Assembly (NCBI RefSeq): GCF_003123745.1
Contig: NZ_QETB01000001.1
Coordinates: 496,001 to 560,000 of the forward strand
Direction of reading: 5' to 3'
Origin: Ancrocorticia populi
Lineage (GTDB): Bacteria > Actinomycetota > Actinomycetes > Actinomycetales > Actinomycetaceae
DNA: 64,000 nt
Under the pieces are notes generated by a model. It made no database searches and had not been told where the DNA came from. It saw nothing but the letters and a program-made list of their open reading frames with translations. This document shows, in pieces, positions 8,643-16,741 of this stretch (its first letter is position 1; each line of letters starts with the position of its first letter). Made by a program: the position numbers and the translations under genes.

Positions 8643-9911
8643 CTAAAGCTCGGCCCCAGAAAGATCGGCAGCGCGCGAGTCCTCGACCCCAAGCGCCTCG
8701 AGCATGGGCCGCATTTTGGCGCTGGTTTCGGCTAGTTCCACGCTGGGGATGGAATCGGGCATGATGCCGCCTCCTGCGAAGAGGCGGATGGCGCGGCGGT
8801 CCTGTTCGAGCTGGCCGCAGCGCAACGCGATCCCAAATTCGCCGGAGCCGGTGCGGTCAATCCAGCCGACGGGCCCGGAGTAACGCCCGCGTTCGGTGCC
8901 TTCGAGGCGCCTGAGCAGATCGAAGGCGAGGGCGGTGGGGGTTCCACACACGGCGGCCGTGGGGTGGAGCGCGCCCGCGATGTCGAGGGCACTGGCTCCG
9001 GAGATCTGCGCGGTGACGTCCGTGGCCAGATGGACCACGTTGGGTAGTTCGAGGAGGAAGGGATCGGCGGGGACGTAAAGCTCCTCGGCAAGCGGTGCGA
9101 GAGCGCGGGCAACGGACTCGACCGCGAAGTGGTGTTCGTTCCGGTTCTTCACGGACTCTAGGAGTTCGCGCCCGGCTCCAGGTGAGGCGGTGCCGGCCAG
9201 AACGCGGGAGCGCACGGTGCCGTTCTGCACACTGGCCAGCATTTCGGGAGTAGCGCCAATGAGCCCACCTGCGGCGAAAACCCACGTGGATGGATAGCGA
9301 TCGTGCAGGTTCGACGCGAGGAGGCGTTCGTCGATCTGCGATTCTGACGTGACCAGAATGTCGCGCGACAGCACCACTTTAGACGCGGCCCCAGCCCGCA
9401 GGGCCCGAAGTAGTTCATCCAGAGATGCGCGCCATCGTCCCTGTGTCATCCGCCCCGGCGCCGTGTGCAGATTGGCCGGCCGCGTAAGTGGTTCGGGAGT
9501 TTTTGGCGACGACGAATGCGAACCCTCGCGACGAACCTTCACCTTCACGGTTTCGCGGCCCCGGCGCACAACCGCAATCTCCGGCACGGCAACGAATCCT
9601 GGGGTCTGTTCGGCGAACCCGAAGGAGGCGATGGCGAACGGCGCGCTATTGGCCCACTCGTAGCCAGAATTATTAGTGACGCTGGCTTGTGCAGCCCCCG
9701 CCGCCCACTGCCGCGAGGCCTCCCGCATGGCGTGTTCTCCATCGGCATCGATACGCGCAGCCTCGCCCCATCCTACGATCTCAATATCCGAGCCAAGCCA
9801 AGCCAAGAGTCCGGAGCTAGAAGGCGCGAGATCAAGGAGATTCGACGGCGCACCGCCGAACGGCTGAACGTCAACGATAAGCGAAGGGAAACTTTCCCGA
9901 TGTATGGACAA
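8643..9911 (-). CDS. menF: Isochorismate synthase
   Basis: 422 aa chorismate-binding enzyme that converts chorismate to isochorismate, the first committed step of menaquinone synthesis. Diagnostic C-terminal motifs are ASKVVLSRDI, GATPEMLASV, VRSRVLAGTASPG, NEHHFAVESV, HPTAAVCGTPTALA, RGRYSGPVGWID and LFAGGGIMP. Context with menC and menD supports menaquinone rather than a siderophore role. It is divergent from the MarR gene with 76 bp between them. The 183 bp on its downstream side up to the HNH gene show no gene. Confidence 0.92.
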   Translation of the reverse strand: MSIHRESFPSLIVDVQPFGGAPSNLLDLAPSSSGLLAWLGSDIEIVGWGEAARIDADGEHAMREASRQWAAGAAQASVTNNSGYEWANSAPFAIASFGFAEQTPGFVAVPEIAVVRRGRETVKVKVRREGSHSSSPKTPEPLTRPANLHTAPGRMTQGRWRASLDELLRALRAGAASKVVLSRDILVTSESQIDERLLASNLHDRYPSTWVFAAGGLIGATPEMLASVQNGTVRSRVLAGTASPGAGRELLESVKNRNEHHFAVESVARALAPLAEELYVPADPFLLELPNVVHLATDVTAQISGASALDIAGALHPTAAVCGTPTALAFDLLRRLEGTERGRYSGPVGWIDRTGSGEFGIALRCGQLEQDRRAIRLFAGGGIMPDSIPSVELAETSAKMRPMLEALGVEDSRAADLSGAEL

Positions 9912-9975
9912 TGGCCCGGACTCCTTGATTGGCTGCTCACATATAGTAACCAGAAAAAAATATCTTCACATCAAG

Positions 9976-9981
9976 TAATCT
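9976..9981 (+). promoter_or_regulatory. -10 box of marR-type gene (leaderless start)
   Basis: TAATCT is followed by 6 nt (tggggc) and the ATG at 9988, which predicts a leaderless transcript. Confidence 0.45.
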
Positions 9982-9987
9982 TGGGGC

Positions 9988-10494
9988 ATGCATAATTCCG
10001 AGGAACTCCGCGATGAGGTTGATGGCATCGTCGCGGCGTGGGGCCGCGAGCGTACGGATTTCAACCCCGAGCCGCTTTCGGTGTTTTCCCGCCTGCTTCG
10101 CCTTGATCGCCACATCGATAAGATGCGGCGTCAGACGTTCGCGAAGCACGGCATCGAGTCTTGGGAATTCGAGATGCTGGCGGCTCTGAGGCGCCAAGGA
10201 AAGCCGTATCGGCTCACCGCTGGCCGGCTGGTCCAAGAAACCCTCGTATCTTCTGGGACCGTCACCAACAGGATCGATCGAATGGTGGCTCACGGATACG
10301 CCGAGCGCCATCCGGATCCTAAAGATCGTCGGGTTGTTCACGTCCAAGCCACCGAAGCCGGCGTGCGCGTGGTGGATGCAGCGATGGAGGATCTGCTGAC
10401 CGCGGAACAGCACGAGCTAGAGGATATGCCGATCGCAGAGCAAAAGGAGCTGGCGGTTTTGCTCCGCCAGCTCCTTGCTCACTTCGAACGCTAG
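9988..10494 (+). CDS. MarR-family transcriptional regulator
   Basis: 168 aa with a winged HTH of MarR type: WEFEMLAALRRQG, the recognition helix region LVQETLVSSGTVTNRIDRMVAHGYAE split across residues 75-105, and the wing DPKDRRVVHVQATEAG. It probably binds a palindrome as a dimer and responds to small phenolic or other ligands. Neighbours are menF (divergent) and the ABC exporter permease (convergent, 2 bp away). Its regulon cannot be inferred firmly. Confidence 0.9.
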   Translation: MHNSEELRDEVDGIVAAWGRERTDFNPEPLSVFSRLLRLDRHIDKMRRQTFAKHGIESWEFEMLAALRRQGKPYRLTAGRLVQETLVSSGTVTNRIDRMVAHGYAERHPDPKDRRVVHVQATEAGVRVVDAAMEDLLTAEQHELEDMPIAEQKELAVLLRQLLAHFER

Positions 10495-10496
10495 GC

Positions 10497-11693
10497 CTAC
10501 GCGGCCTTCTTGAAGATCGTTGAGATCTTCATGCGTTCGCCTACGTGAAGGATGGACCGCTCGTAGATCTTTCCAGCAAGCGCCCCCAAGAGTGGGATCG
10601 TGATGAGTGTGAGCCCGATTGCCAACCCCTGCTCCCACGCGGCAACTCCGCCCACGGCTGCCCGCATCGGCATGAGGTATGGAGCTAGCACCGGGATATA
10701 GGACAACACCTCGGTGACCGTCGCATCCGGCTGAGCTGGAACCAGGTACATGGCCACATATAGCGGAATGAGCTGAAGGAAGATAATGGGAGTCTGGACG
10801 GCCCCCAGATCCTCCTGCCGCGATACCGTGGCGGACAACCCGCCGGTGATCGAGGCGAAGGTGAAGTACCCCAGAATGATCCACACGAGCACCATCGGGA
10901 TGTATCCCCAGATGCCAAGAACACCGAAGGCGTCAAACACATCTCCGATATTGCTGAGCAGCCCGGCAAGCCCGAGCCCTCCCAGAAGGCCCGCCAAATA
11001 GACCAAGAATATGACGAGCATTCCCGAGCCGATACCGAGAATCTTGCCGAGCAATAATGTTCGTGGCTTCACGGTGGTCAGCAGGATCTCTACCACCCGG
11101 CTGGATTTCTCCTCAACCACGCCAGCGGAAAGCACGGATACTCCCATGATCGTGATCAACATGAGGATCATGATGGCCGCCATGCCCACCGCGTATCCGA
11201 TGGGATTCTCAGCGATGGCATTCTCGGAGACGTCAACCGTGTGAATACTCAGGAGCGACGTTAGTGCGGATGACAATTCGGGTGTCAGCACCCCGTCCTG
11301 ATCCGCCAGATACTTGGCCGAGGCAATAATGACCAGCCGCTCGATCTCTCCACCCGTATCGCCGGCTGAGATAACCGGCTGGGCAGGGTCGCCTGAAATA
11401 ACGGCCTCGAAATCATTTGAATCGTCGTTGTAGGCAGCCTTCGGATCGATATCGCCAATATCCTCGGTCTCCACCCCGCTCTCCGAAAGGAACGGAGCCA
11501 GCGGGCTGGCCTCCTCAGTGATTCCGACCGTCACGGTGTTGGTTTCGGGGGCGGAGGAATCGTCGTCGTTCAAAAGGAAACGCCCAACAATTCCGGCGAT
11601 CAAAAACAGGGCTACCAACACGGCCGTGGAGATTCGCATGGCCTTGGAGCCGAGCAGCGTCGTGAACTCGCGCTTAATAACAAGTCCAAGCAT
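10497..11693 (-). CDS. ABC-2 type exporter permease (NatB-like)
   Basis: About 398 aa. The N-terminus (MLGLVIKREFTTLLGSKAMR) leads into one membrane helix, then a long extracytoplasmic stretch, then five or six hydrophobic helices from about residue 170 (AVGMAAIMILMLITIMGVSV onward), the plan of NatB/YhaP-type ABC-2 permeases. VVEEKSSRVVEILLTTVKP is a typical cytoplasmic motif of this family. I chose ATG 11693 because GGGAG precedes it and the ATPase stop lies only 2 bp upstream. It pairs with the preceding ATPase to export an unknown substrate (sodium, drugs or peptides are possibilities). Confidence 0.88.
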   Translation of the reverse strand: MLGLVIKREFTTLLGSKAMRISTAVLVALFLIAGIVGRFLLNDDDSSAPETNTVTVGITEEASPLAPFLSESGVETEDIGDIDPKAAYNDDSNDFEAVISGDPAQPVISAGDTGGEIERLVIIASAKYLADQDGVLTPELSSALTSLLSIHTVDVSENAIAENPIGYAVGMAAIMILMLITIMGVSVLSAGVVEEKSSRVVEILLTTVKPRTLLLGKILGIGSGMLVIFLVYLAGLLGGLGLAGLLSNIGDVFDAFGVLGIWGYIPMVLVWIILGYFTFASITGGLSATVSRQEDLGAVQTPIIFLQLIPLYVAMYLVPAQPDATVTEVLSYIPVLAPYLMPMRAAVGGVAAWEQGLAIGLTLITIPLLGALAGKIYERSILHVGERMKISTIFKKAA

Positions 11694-11695
11694 CG

Positions 11696-12688
11696 TTACG
11701 CTCCCTTCTTCCGCGAGAACCATCCGCGTTTAGCGGGCTTCTCCTCAGGCTGATCCTCGGGCGTTACCACCACGTTGTTGAAGAGTTCGGACAGGTGCGG
11801 GCGGCGCGGTGCGAACTCGTGCACCGGGCCAATCTCCATGAGTGCCCGCAGAACGTCCTGATCGTCCACGTCAGCCCGCGGAGCAAACACAAAACGGTTA
11901 GTGCCCTCGCGGTCTGGGGCCTCGGACGTACCGGCCAGCGGATCGTCTGCCGGGACGATGCCGAACGGGGCAAGCACCCCCTGAATGGCATCACGCGATG
12001 CCCCGGCGGCCACTGCCAGCTGCTCGGTGCCCGTGGCGCGCAGTTCGTCCACGGTGCCTTCGGCCACCATCGTGCCCATCGAAATAATGCCCACGCGATC
12101 GCTCAGCCGCTCCACCAGATCCAACTGATGCGAGGAGAAAATCACCGGCGCGCCGGTGGCGGCCTTTTCCTGAAGAACCTTGCTCATGACCTCCACAGCC
12201 GTGGGATCCAGCCCAGAGAAAGGCTCGTCCAAAATAAGGAGCTCGGGATCGTGTACCAGCGCCGCGGCCAACTGAACGCGCTGTTGGTTACCGAGCGAGA
12301 GTTTCTGAACGTTGTCATCACGCCGCCACGCGATGCCGAGCCGTTCGGTCCATTCCTCCGTGTTGCTGTGCGCCTGAGCCTTGTTCAGCCCATGCAGCCT
12401 CGCGAGATACTCAAGTTGCGGGCCAACCTGCATCCGCGGGTATAGGCCGCGCTCTGACGGCATGTAGCCGATCCGCCGCCGTGCAGCGAAATCCAGATCT
12501 GCCCCGTTCCACGCTACAGTCCCGGAATCGGCGGCCATGACGCCCATCATGATGCGCATCGCCGTGGTTTTTCCGGCCCCGTTCGATCCCACGAATCCAA
12601 AGATCTCTCCCGGATTCACGTGGAAGCTCAGGTTATCGAGGGCTTTAAGGCTTCCAAAAGTCTTGTTTAGTTGGTCTATTTCCAGCAT
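11696..12688 (-). CDS. ABC exporter ATP-binding protein
   Basis: About 330 aa. Walker A GSNGAGKTTAMR, signature LSLGNQQRVQLAAAL, Walker B LLILDEPFSGLD and the H-loop (SSHQL) are all intact. A C-terminal extension of about 110 aa, ending in a basic KKG tail, is typical of NatA-like exporters. ATG 12688 is preferred to GTG 12712 because AGGTAGGGG lies just before it. It forms an operon with a TetR gene 54 bp upstream and the permease 2 bp downstream. Confidence 0.92.
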   Translation of the reverse strand: MLEIDQLNKTFGSLKALDNLSFHVNPGEIFGFVGSNGAGKTTAMRIMMGVMAADSGTVAWNGADLDFAARRRIGYMPSERGLYPRMQVGPQLEYLARLHGLNKAQAHSNTEEWTERLGIAWRRDDNVQKLSLGNQQRVQLAAALVHDPELLILDEPFSGLDPTAVEVMSKVLQEKAATGAPVIFSSHQLDLVERLSDRVGIISMGTMVAEGTVDELRATGTEQLAVAAGASRDAIQGVLAPFGIVPADDPLAGTSEAPDREGTNRFVFAPRADVDDQDVLRALMEIGPVHEFAPRRPHLSELFNNVVVTPEDQPEEKPAKRGWFSRKKGA

Positions 12689-12742
12689 AGGTCCCCTACC
12701 TGTTGGGCTCACAACCTACCAGAAATTATAGAAACGGTTTTT

Positions 12743-13393
12743 TTATAACGACGACGGACGCGCCGTCAGCTTCGGATCTCTCTCCATCGAGCGAAGGCCC
12801 AACCAGAGGAGGTTCACAACGTGCGCGGCGGTTTCCTCCTTGGAGGGTTCGCGCACATCCACCCACCACTGGCCGATGCGGCCGATGGCGCCGGCCAGCA
12901 GCTGGCCGTAGATCGGGGCGGTCTTGGGATTGAGGCCCTGTTCCTCCAATACGGGTGCCAGAAGATCCGTCACTTGCTCGGCCACGTCCGCGATCACCGT
13001 GGTGAAAGTGCCACCCGATACGGCCGTGGGGGACTGGTGGGACAGCAGGCGGAATCCGTCCGCGTTGGATTCGATGTAATCGAGGAGGGACAGGACGATG
13101 CGCTCCAGCATGTCCCGCGGGTGCAGGCCCGGCCGCATCTGGCTGGAGAGCATCTCGGAGAGCTGGGTGACCTCGCGATCAACGATCACCTGATAGAGGC
13201 CCTCCTTGCCCCCAAAGTGTTCATACACCACGGGCTTGGATACCTCGGCGGCCGATGCAATCTCCTCGATTGAAACCGCGTCATATCCTCGCGCACCGAA
13301 AAGCTCGCGTGCAATACCAATGAGTTGCTCGCGGCGCTGAGCACGCGACATCCTCACTCGCTTAGGGGATACTTCGCCTGATGATGTATTCAT
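12743..13393 (-). CDS. TetR-family regulator of the adjacent ABC exporter
   Basis: About 216 aa with an N-terminal TetR HTH: AQRREQLIGIARELFGARG, then IEEIASAAEVSKPVVYEHFG. The ATG at 13393 is supported by a CATAAT -10 box 6 nt upstream on the minus strand (13405-13400), suggesting a leaderless mRNA. The gene leads a same-strand group with the ABC ATPase and permease, so it most likely represses its own exporter operon. The ligand pocket does not reveal a substrate. Confidence 0.88.
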   Translation of the reverse strand: MNTSSGEVSPKRVRMSRAQRREQLIGIARELFGARGYDAVSIEEIASAAEVSKPVVYEHFGGKEGLYQVIVDREVTQLSEMLSSQMRPGLHPRDMLERIVLSLLDYIESNADGFRLLSHQSPTAVSGGTFTTVIADVAEQVTDLLAPVLEEQGLNPKTAPIYGQLLAGAIGRIGQWWVDVREPSKEETAAHVVNLLWLGLRSMERDPKLTARPSSL

Positions 13394-13440
13394 AAAGCCA
13401 TTATGACAGGAGGTGGGACCGCCCACACGTTGAGCGAAGA

Positions 13441-13470
13441 TTATGCAGGGGACCGTTCGCCCGTTAGAAT
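13441..13470 (+). promoter_or_regulatory. Promoter of tRNA-Gln
   Basis: TTATGC (13441-13446) and TAGAAT (13465-13470) are 18 bp apart, 14 bp before the mature 5' end of the tRNA. Confidence 0.55.
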
Positions 13471-13484
13471 CGTTCCGTTCGCAA

Positions 13485-13555
13485 TCCGCCTTGGTGTAAT
13501 GGCAGCACAGAGGTCTTTGGAACCTTTAGTCCAGGTTCGAGTCCTGGAGGCGGAG
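13485..13555 (+). tRNA. tRNA-Gln(UUG)
   Basis: The acceptor stem pairs TCCGCCT (13485-13491) with AGGCGGA (13548-13554), discriminator G. The anticodon stem GAGGT/ACCTT encloses the loop CTTTGGA, giving anticodon TTG. The T-arm is CCAGG-TTCGAGT-CCTGG. CCA is not encoded. It lies just upstream of glmU. Confidence 0.95.
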
Positions 13556-13598
13556 CTGGATCTCGGTGGGATAATCTCAGGAGAGAGAGGGGTCTACC

Positions 13599-14612
13599 GT
13601 GGCGCATAGCCCAGCCGCAGTGATCGTCTTAGCCGCTGGCGCCGGTACCCGGATGAAGTCAGCAACCCCTAAAGTGCTTCATGAAATGTGTGGACGCAGC
13701 CTGCTAGGCCATGCGATCCACGCTGCTCGGGGGTTAAATCCGGAGCACGTTTCCGTTGTGGTTAGACATCAAAGGGACCGCGTAGCTGCGCACGCCCTAG
13801 AAGTAGATGACGGGCTTATCATCGCCGATCAGGACGAAATCAAGGGAACCGGGCGTGCCGTCTGGTGTGGGCTGGAGGCGCTTCCCGCGGATCTCGAGGG
13901 GCCGATCGTTGTGATGGCGGGCGATACGCCGCTGTTGAACACGGAGACTCTGGCCGGCCTAGTGGACAATCTTGGCGAGAATGCGGTCACCGTGCTCACC
14001 ACGAACGTCCCGGACGCTACCGGCTACGGGCGCATTTTGAGGGATGAGGCCGGGGCGATCTGCGGCGTGGTAGAGCACGCGGACGCCAGCGATGCCCAGC
14101 GCGAGATTCGCGAAATTAACACGTCCACCTACGCCTTCGATGCGGCCTTCCTCCGGGAGAATTTGGGGAAGCTTGGCGCAGCCAACGCGCAAGGGGAGAT
14201 GTACCTGACGGACATCGTAGAGCTCGCCTCGGCCTCGGGTGCCGGCGTCGGAGATCTGGTGCTGGAGGATTCGTGGCTGGTAGAGGGTTGCAACGATCTG
14301 GCGCAGCTGGCAACTCTTCGCGGCGAAATGAACCGGCGCATCGTCCATGACTGGATGGTGAGCGGCGTGAGCGTTATCGATCCGGCCACAACCTACATCG
14401 ATGTGGATGTGGAGATTGAGCCCGATTGCAAGATACTTCCCGGAACTGCGCTACACGGCCACACGCGTCTAGCATCTGGTGCGATTGTGGGTCCGGGGGA
14501 ATTGACTGATACAACGGTAGAAGAAGGAGCGGTTGCCAGCCATGTGGTGGCAACCGGGGCACATGTTCCAGCGGGAAGTACTCTCCCGCCTTATTCGATC
14601 GCGACGCGGTAG
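13599..14612 (+). CDS. glmU: GlmU-type UDP-GlcNAc pyrophosphorylase lacking the acetyltransferase domain
   Basis: 337 aa. The uridylyltransferase half is complete: LAAGAGTRMKSATPKVLHEM at the N-terminus, GTGRAVW, MAGDTPLLN, GYGRILRDE, VEHADAS, EINTSTYAFD and NAQGEMYLTDIVELA. After the linker the left-handed beta-helix starts (VIDPATTYIDVDVEIEPDC) but ends after about three coils at LPPYSIATR. Normal GlmU is about 450-490 aa and holds the acetyltransferase active site in the missing part. No second frame continues the helix in the 22 bp before prs. It may make UDP-GlcNAc only from ready GlcNAc-1-P. GTG start with an AGGAGAG site. Confidence 0.85.
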   Translation: MAHSPAAVIVLAAGAGTRMKSATPKVLHEMCGRSLLGHAIHAARGLNPEHVSVVVRHQRDRVAAHALEVDDGLIIADQDEIKGTGRAVWCGLEALPADLEGPIVVMAGDTPLLNTETLAGLVDNLGENAVTVLTTNVPDATGYGRILRDEAGAICGVVEHADASDAQREIREINTSTYAFDAAFLRENLGKLGAANAQGEMYLTDIVELASASGAGVGDLVLEDSWLVEGCNDLAQLATLRGEMNRRIVHDWMVSGVSVIDPATTYIDVDVEIEPDCKILPGTALHGHTRLASGAIVGPGELTDTTVEEGAVASHVVATGAHVPAGSTLPPYSIATR

Positions 14613-14634
14613 AAGGTAGAAGTAGGGAGCTTCC

Positions 14635-15618
14635 ATGACCGGGATGCAAGTATCCAACGATAAGCGACTTAAGCTGGTAAGTGGGCGCGCCCATCCTGAA
14701 CTCGCAGAGCAGGTGGCATCCGAGCTAGGCATCGATCTGCTGCCCGTTTCCGCCTATGATTTCGCGAACTCGGAGATCTACGTGCGGTTTGAGGAATCCA
14801 TCCGCGGCGCGGACGTGTTCATCCTCCAGTCGCATCCGGCGCCAATCAACAAGTGGCTCATGGAGCAACTGATCATGATCGATGCCGCCAAGCGGGCCTC
14901 CGCCAAGCGCATCACCGCCGTTGCCCCCTACTACCCATACGCGCGTCAGGATAAGAAGCACCAAGGGCGTGAGCCGATTTCTGCGCGCCTCGTGGCCGAT
15001 CTGTTCAAGACCGCGGGCGCCGATCGCATCATGAGCGTTGATCTGCACGCCGCTCAGGCGCAGGGCTTCTTCGATGGCCCCGTGGATCACTTGTGGGCCA
15101 TGCCCACGCTGGTGGAATACGTGCGCACGAAGGTTGACCCGGACAACACCGTGGTGGTCTCACCGGACGCCGGCCGCATCAAGGTGGCCGAGCAGTGGGG
15201 CAATCGCCTCGGCGGCGTTCCTCTAGCCTTCGTCCACAAGACCCGCGACATCACCCGCCCGAATCAGGCAACCTCCAACCGCGTGGTTGGCGACGTTGCC
15301 GGGCGTACCGCGGTGATTGTGGACGATCTCATCGATACCGCCGGGACCATCTGCGGCGCCGTGCGGGTTGTGCTTGAGGCCGGCGCCAAGGACGTGATCG
15401 TTGCGGCAACCCACGGCGTTCTGTCCGATCCCGCCGTTGAGCGGCTGCACGCATCCGGGCTGCGCGAGCTGGTTGTCGCTGACACGCTGCCCATCGAAGA
15501 ATCCAAGCGCTTCCCCGAACTCACCATCCTCCCCATCGCGCCCGTCTTGGCCAAGGCCATCGACGCCGTGTTCGAGGACGATTCCGTAGCGAAGATCTTC
15601 GACGGGGATGCTGGCTAG
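14635..15618 (+). CDS. prs: Ribose-phosphate pyrophosphokinase (PRPP synthetase)
   Basis: 327 aa. It transfers pyrophosphate from ATP to ribose-5-phosphate, giving PRPP for nucleotide, His and Trp synthesis. Motifs include FANSEIYVRFEESIRGADVF, YPYARQDKKHQGREPISARL with the ATP-binding flexible region, SVDLHAAQAQGFFD, VSPDAGRIKVAEQW and the PRPP loop VDDLIDTAGT. It follows glmU by 22 bp with GGGAGC before the ATG, the common glmU-prs operon of Gram-positive bacteria. Confidence 0.96.
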   Translation: MTGMQVSNDKRLKLVSGRAHPELAEQVASELGIDLLPVSAYDFANSEIYVRFEESIRGADVFILQSHPAPINKWLMEQLIMIDAAKRASAKRITAVAPYYPYARQDKKHQGREPISARLVADLFKTAGADRIMSVDLHAAQAQGFFDGPVDHLWAMPTLVEYVRTKVDPDNTVVVSPDAGRIKVAEQWGNRLGGVPLAFVHKTRDITRPNQATSNRVVGDVAGRTAVIVDDLIDTAGTICGAVRVVLEAGAKDVIVAATHGVLSDPAVERLHASGLRELVVADTLPIEESKRFPELTILPIAPVLAKAIDAVFEDDSVAKIFDGDAG

Positions 15619-15762
15619 AGCCGAGCTTTCCGACACTCCTCCGCCGCGTAGTCGTGTGGGTCTGATCCCTCCGCTGATTGCTATTGCGAGAACTCATCGT
15701 GGCGGGGTATCGACTGGCTGATCTCGAGACGCAGATTAGATCTTTTCATCGGTTACGGGAAA

Positions 15763-15796
15763 CTCATCCTTGGATACGCACGTATCCAAGGATGAG
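15763..15796. repeat. 34-bp near-perfect palindrome, possible displaced gapA terminator
   Basis: Two 16-bp arms (15763-15778 and 15781-15796, beginning CTCATCCTTGG) are exact inverse complements with only 2 bp between them. It lies 45 bp beyond the stop of the decayed gapA fragment, much as the intact gapA is followed by a 34-bp palindrome. It may be the terminator of the displaced gapA end, or a target of a recombinase. Confidence 0.7.
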
Positions 15797-15841
15797 ACTA
15801 TGAGCGTAAGCTATGACTTCGAGAACTATGTTGCTGGACGA

Positions 15842-15964
15842 TTATCTACGGCCGATCAGTTCCGAGAGCTCCACAAGGCGGTTGGAGAAGCCTCACTCGT
15901 TGTCATACTAGCTCAGTACCTTGACGTGGTTGCCGATCACTTGGGTGAGGGGAGTGTCAAAGAT
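15842..15964 (-). pseudogene. Decayed copy of the gapA 3' end
   Basis: On the minus strand this stretch aligns without gaps to the last 41 codons of gapA (17047-17172), with about 11 base differences, nearly all transitions. It keeps the frame of IFD-PLTQVIGNHVKVL, GFSNRLVELSELI and a terminal stop, but both tryptophan codons of the intact gene have become TAG and TGA. The similarity ends sharply at AAAGAT (15964). This is a dead gene end, in direct-repeat orientation to the real gapA end 1.1 kb away, and it brackets the genes at 16163-16974. The 15619-15841 stretch before it holds no gene I recognise. Confidence 0.85.
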
Positions 15965-16099
15965 CGTTGCATAAATGGATGGCGCAAACAAAAGACTTAC
16001 GCAGCTGAGCTGACACTGCCTAGCTGATTATGGTGCATTGAGAGTTGCGCTGGAGCATTAAGGTGATGGTGATTCACGGCCAAGGCAATAATACTAATC

Positions 16100-16128
16100 T
16101 TGACATATTCCAGTTTTCCCGAATAGTG
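16100..16128 (+). promoter_or_regulatory. Promoter of the island operon
   Basis: A perfect -35 TTGACA (16100-16105) is followed after 17 bp by ATAGTG (a weak -10), 35-55 bp before the two-gene operon. The surrounding sequence is clearly AT-richer than the neighbouring core genes. Confidence 0.45.
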
Positions 16129-16162
16129 GACAATTGGTGTATGACTTGAAGCACACTTACCA

Positions 16163-16741
16163 ATGGCGATAAGGATAAAACATGTTGAAGGGTATAAGAC
16201 GAGCAGGGGGGCGCTTTTAACGCTGGCCCTCCTTTTCTCTGGAGCGAATGCGGCGACAGCCGATGATAACTCGACTGATATGGTCGAGATGACGCAACTT
16301 GAGCAGTCTGGTATCGCATTGACAGCTGCTGGAGCGATTAAAGACTCTGACAGCGAGGATCTTGTCGATGGGATTTCTGGCGAGACGAACGGTGTCAGTT
16401 GGACCCTCGTGAAAGAAGATGTAGAATCTCCAGAAGGTGTGGTAGGTCCTCAGTTTAGTGTTGGTGTCGGTTGGTATATATACCTGTATTTGACGCCGAG
16501 AGATTGGAATTTTGTGACGAGCGTCGGTTGGGCCGGTGCCGGGGGTGGCCTTTGCACCCTTGTTGGTGGCGGACTGATTGGCGGTGTCTCTTGTAGTACA
16601 GTAGGTGGCGCAATCGGGTGGAAGCTTTCTGACAAGACTGGCCCAAAGGGTAATCAATGCGCTGAGGTCAAGGTTCGAGTTGGCTACAAGCCTGTTGGAT
16701 ACAAAATATTCAAGAAGTCCTGCGCGGCAATGGGGAAGTAA
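16163..16741 (+). CDS. Predicted secreted glycine-rich, Cys-containing protein (unknown function)
   Basis: 192 aa from ATG 16163. Residues 17-30 (ALLTLALLFSGANA) form a signal-peptide core ending in an AxA-type cleavage site. The mature part is acidic, then has WYIYLYLTPRDWNF, a glycine-rich hydrophobic segment with two Cys (around GGGLIGGVSC), and a basic C-terminus with two more Cys (NQC and KKSC), so two disulfides are possible. ATG 16163 has no SD. A better site, AAGGA, precedes ATG 16182 in another frame, and adding one G to the six-G tract at 16206-16211 would join it to this frame, giving a cleaner signal peptide (MLKGIRRAGGALLTLALLFS). Bacteriocin-like features are suggestive only. 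Confidence 0.6.
   Translation: MAIRIKHVEGYKTSRGALLTLALLFSGANAATADDNSTDMVEMTQLEQSGIALTAAGAIKDSDSEDLVDGISGETNGVSWTLVKEDVESPEGVVGPQFSVGVGWYIYLYLTPRDWNFVTSVGWAGAGGGLCTLVGGGLIGGVSCSTVGGAIGWKLSDKTGPKGNQCAEVKVRVGYKPVGYKIFKKSCAAMGK

Noticed and set aside
13403-13609. Open frame spanning tRNA-Gln
   Set aside because: It reads straight through the tRNA and its promoter into the glmU start and has no protein-like features.
15770-16027. 85-codon open frame on the plus strand
   Set aside because: It begins inside the 34-bp palindrome and runs antisense through the decayed gapA end, so its protein sequence is an antisense reading of gapA.
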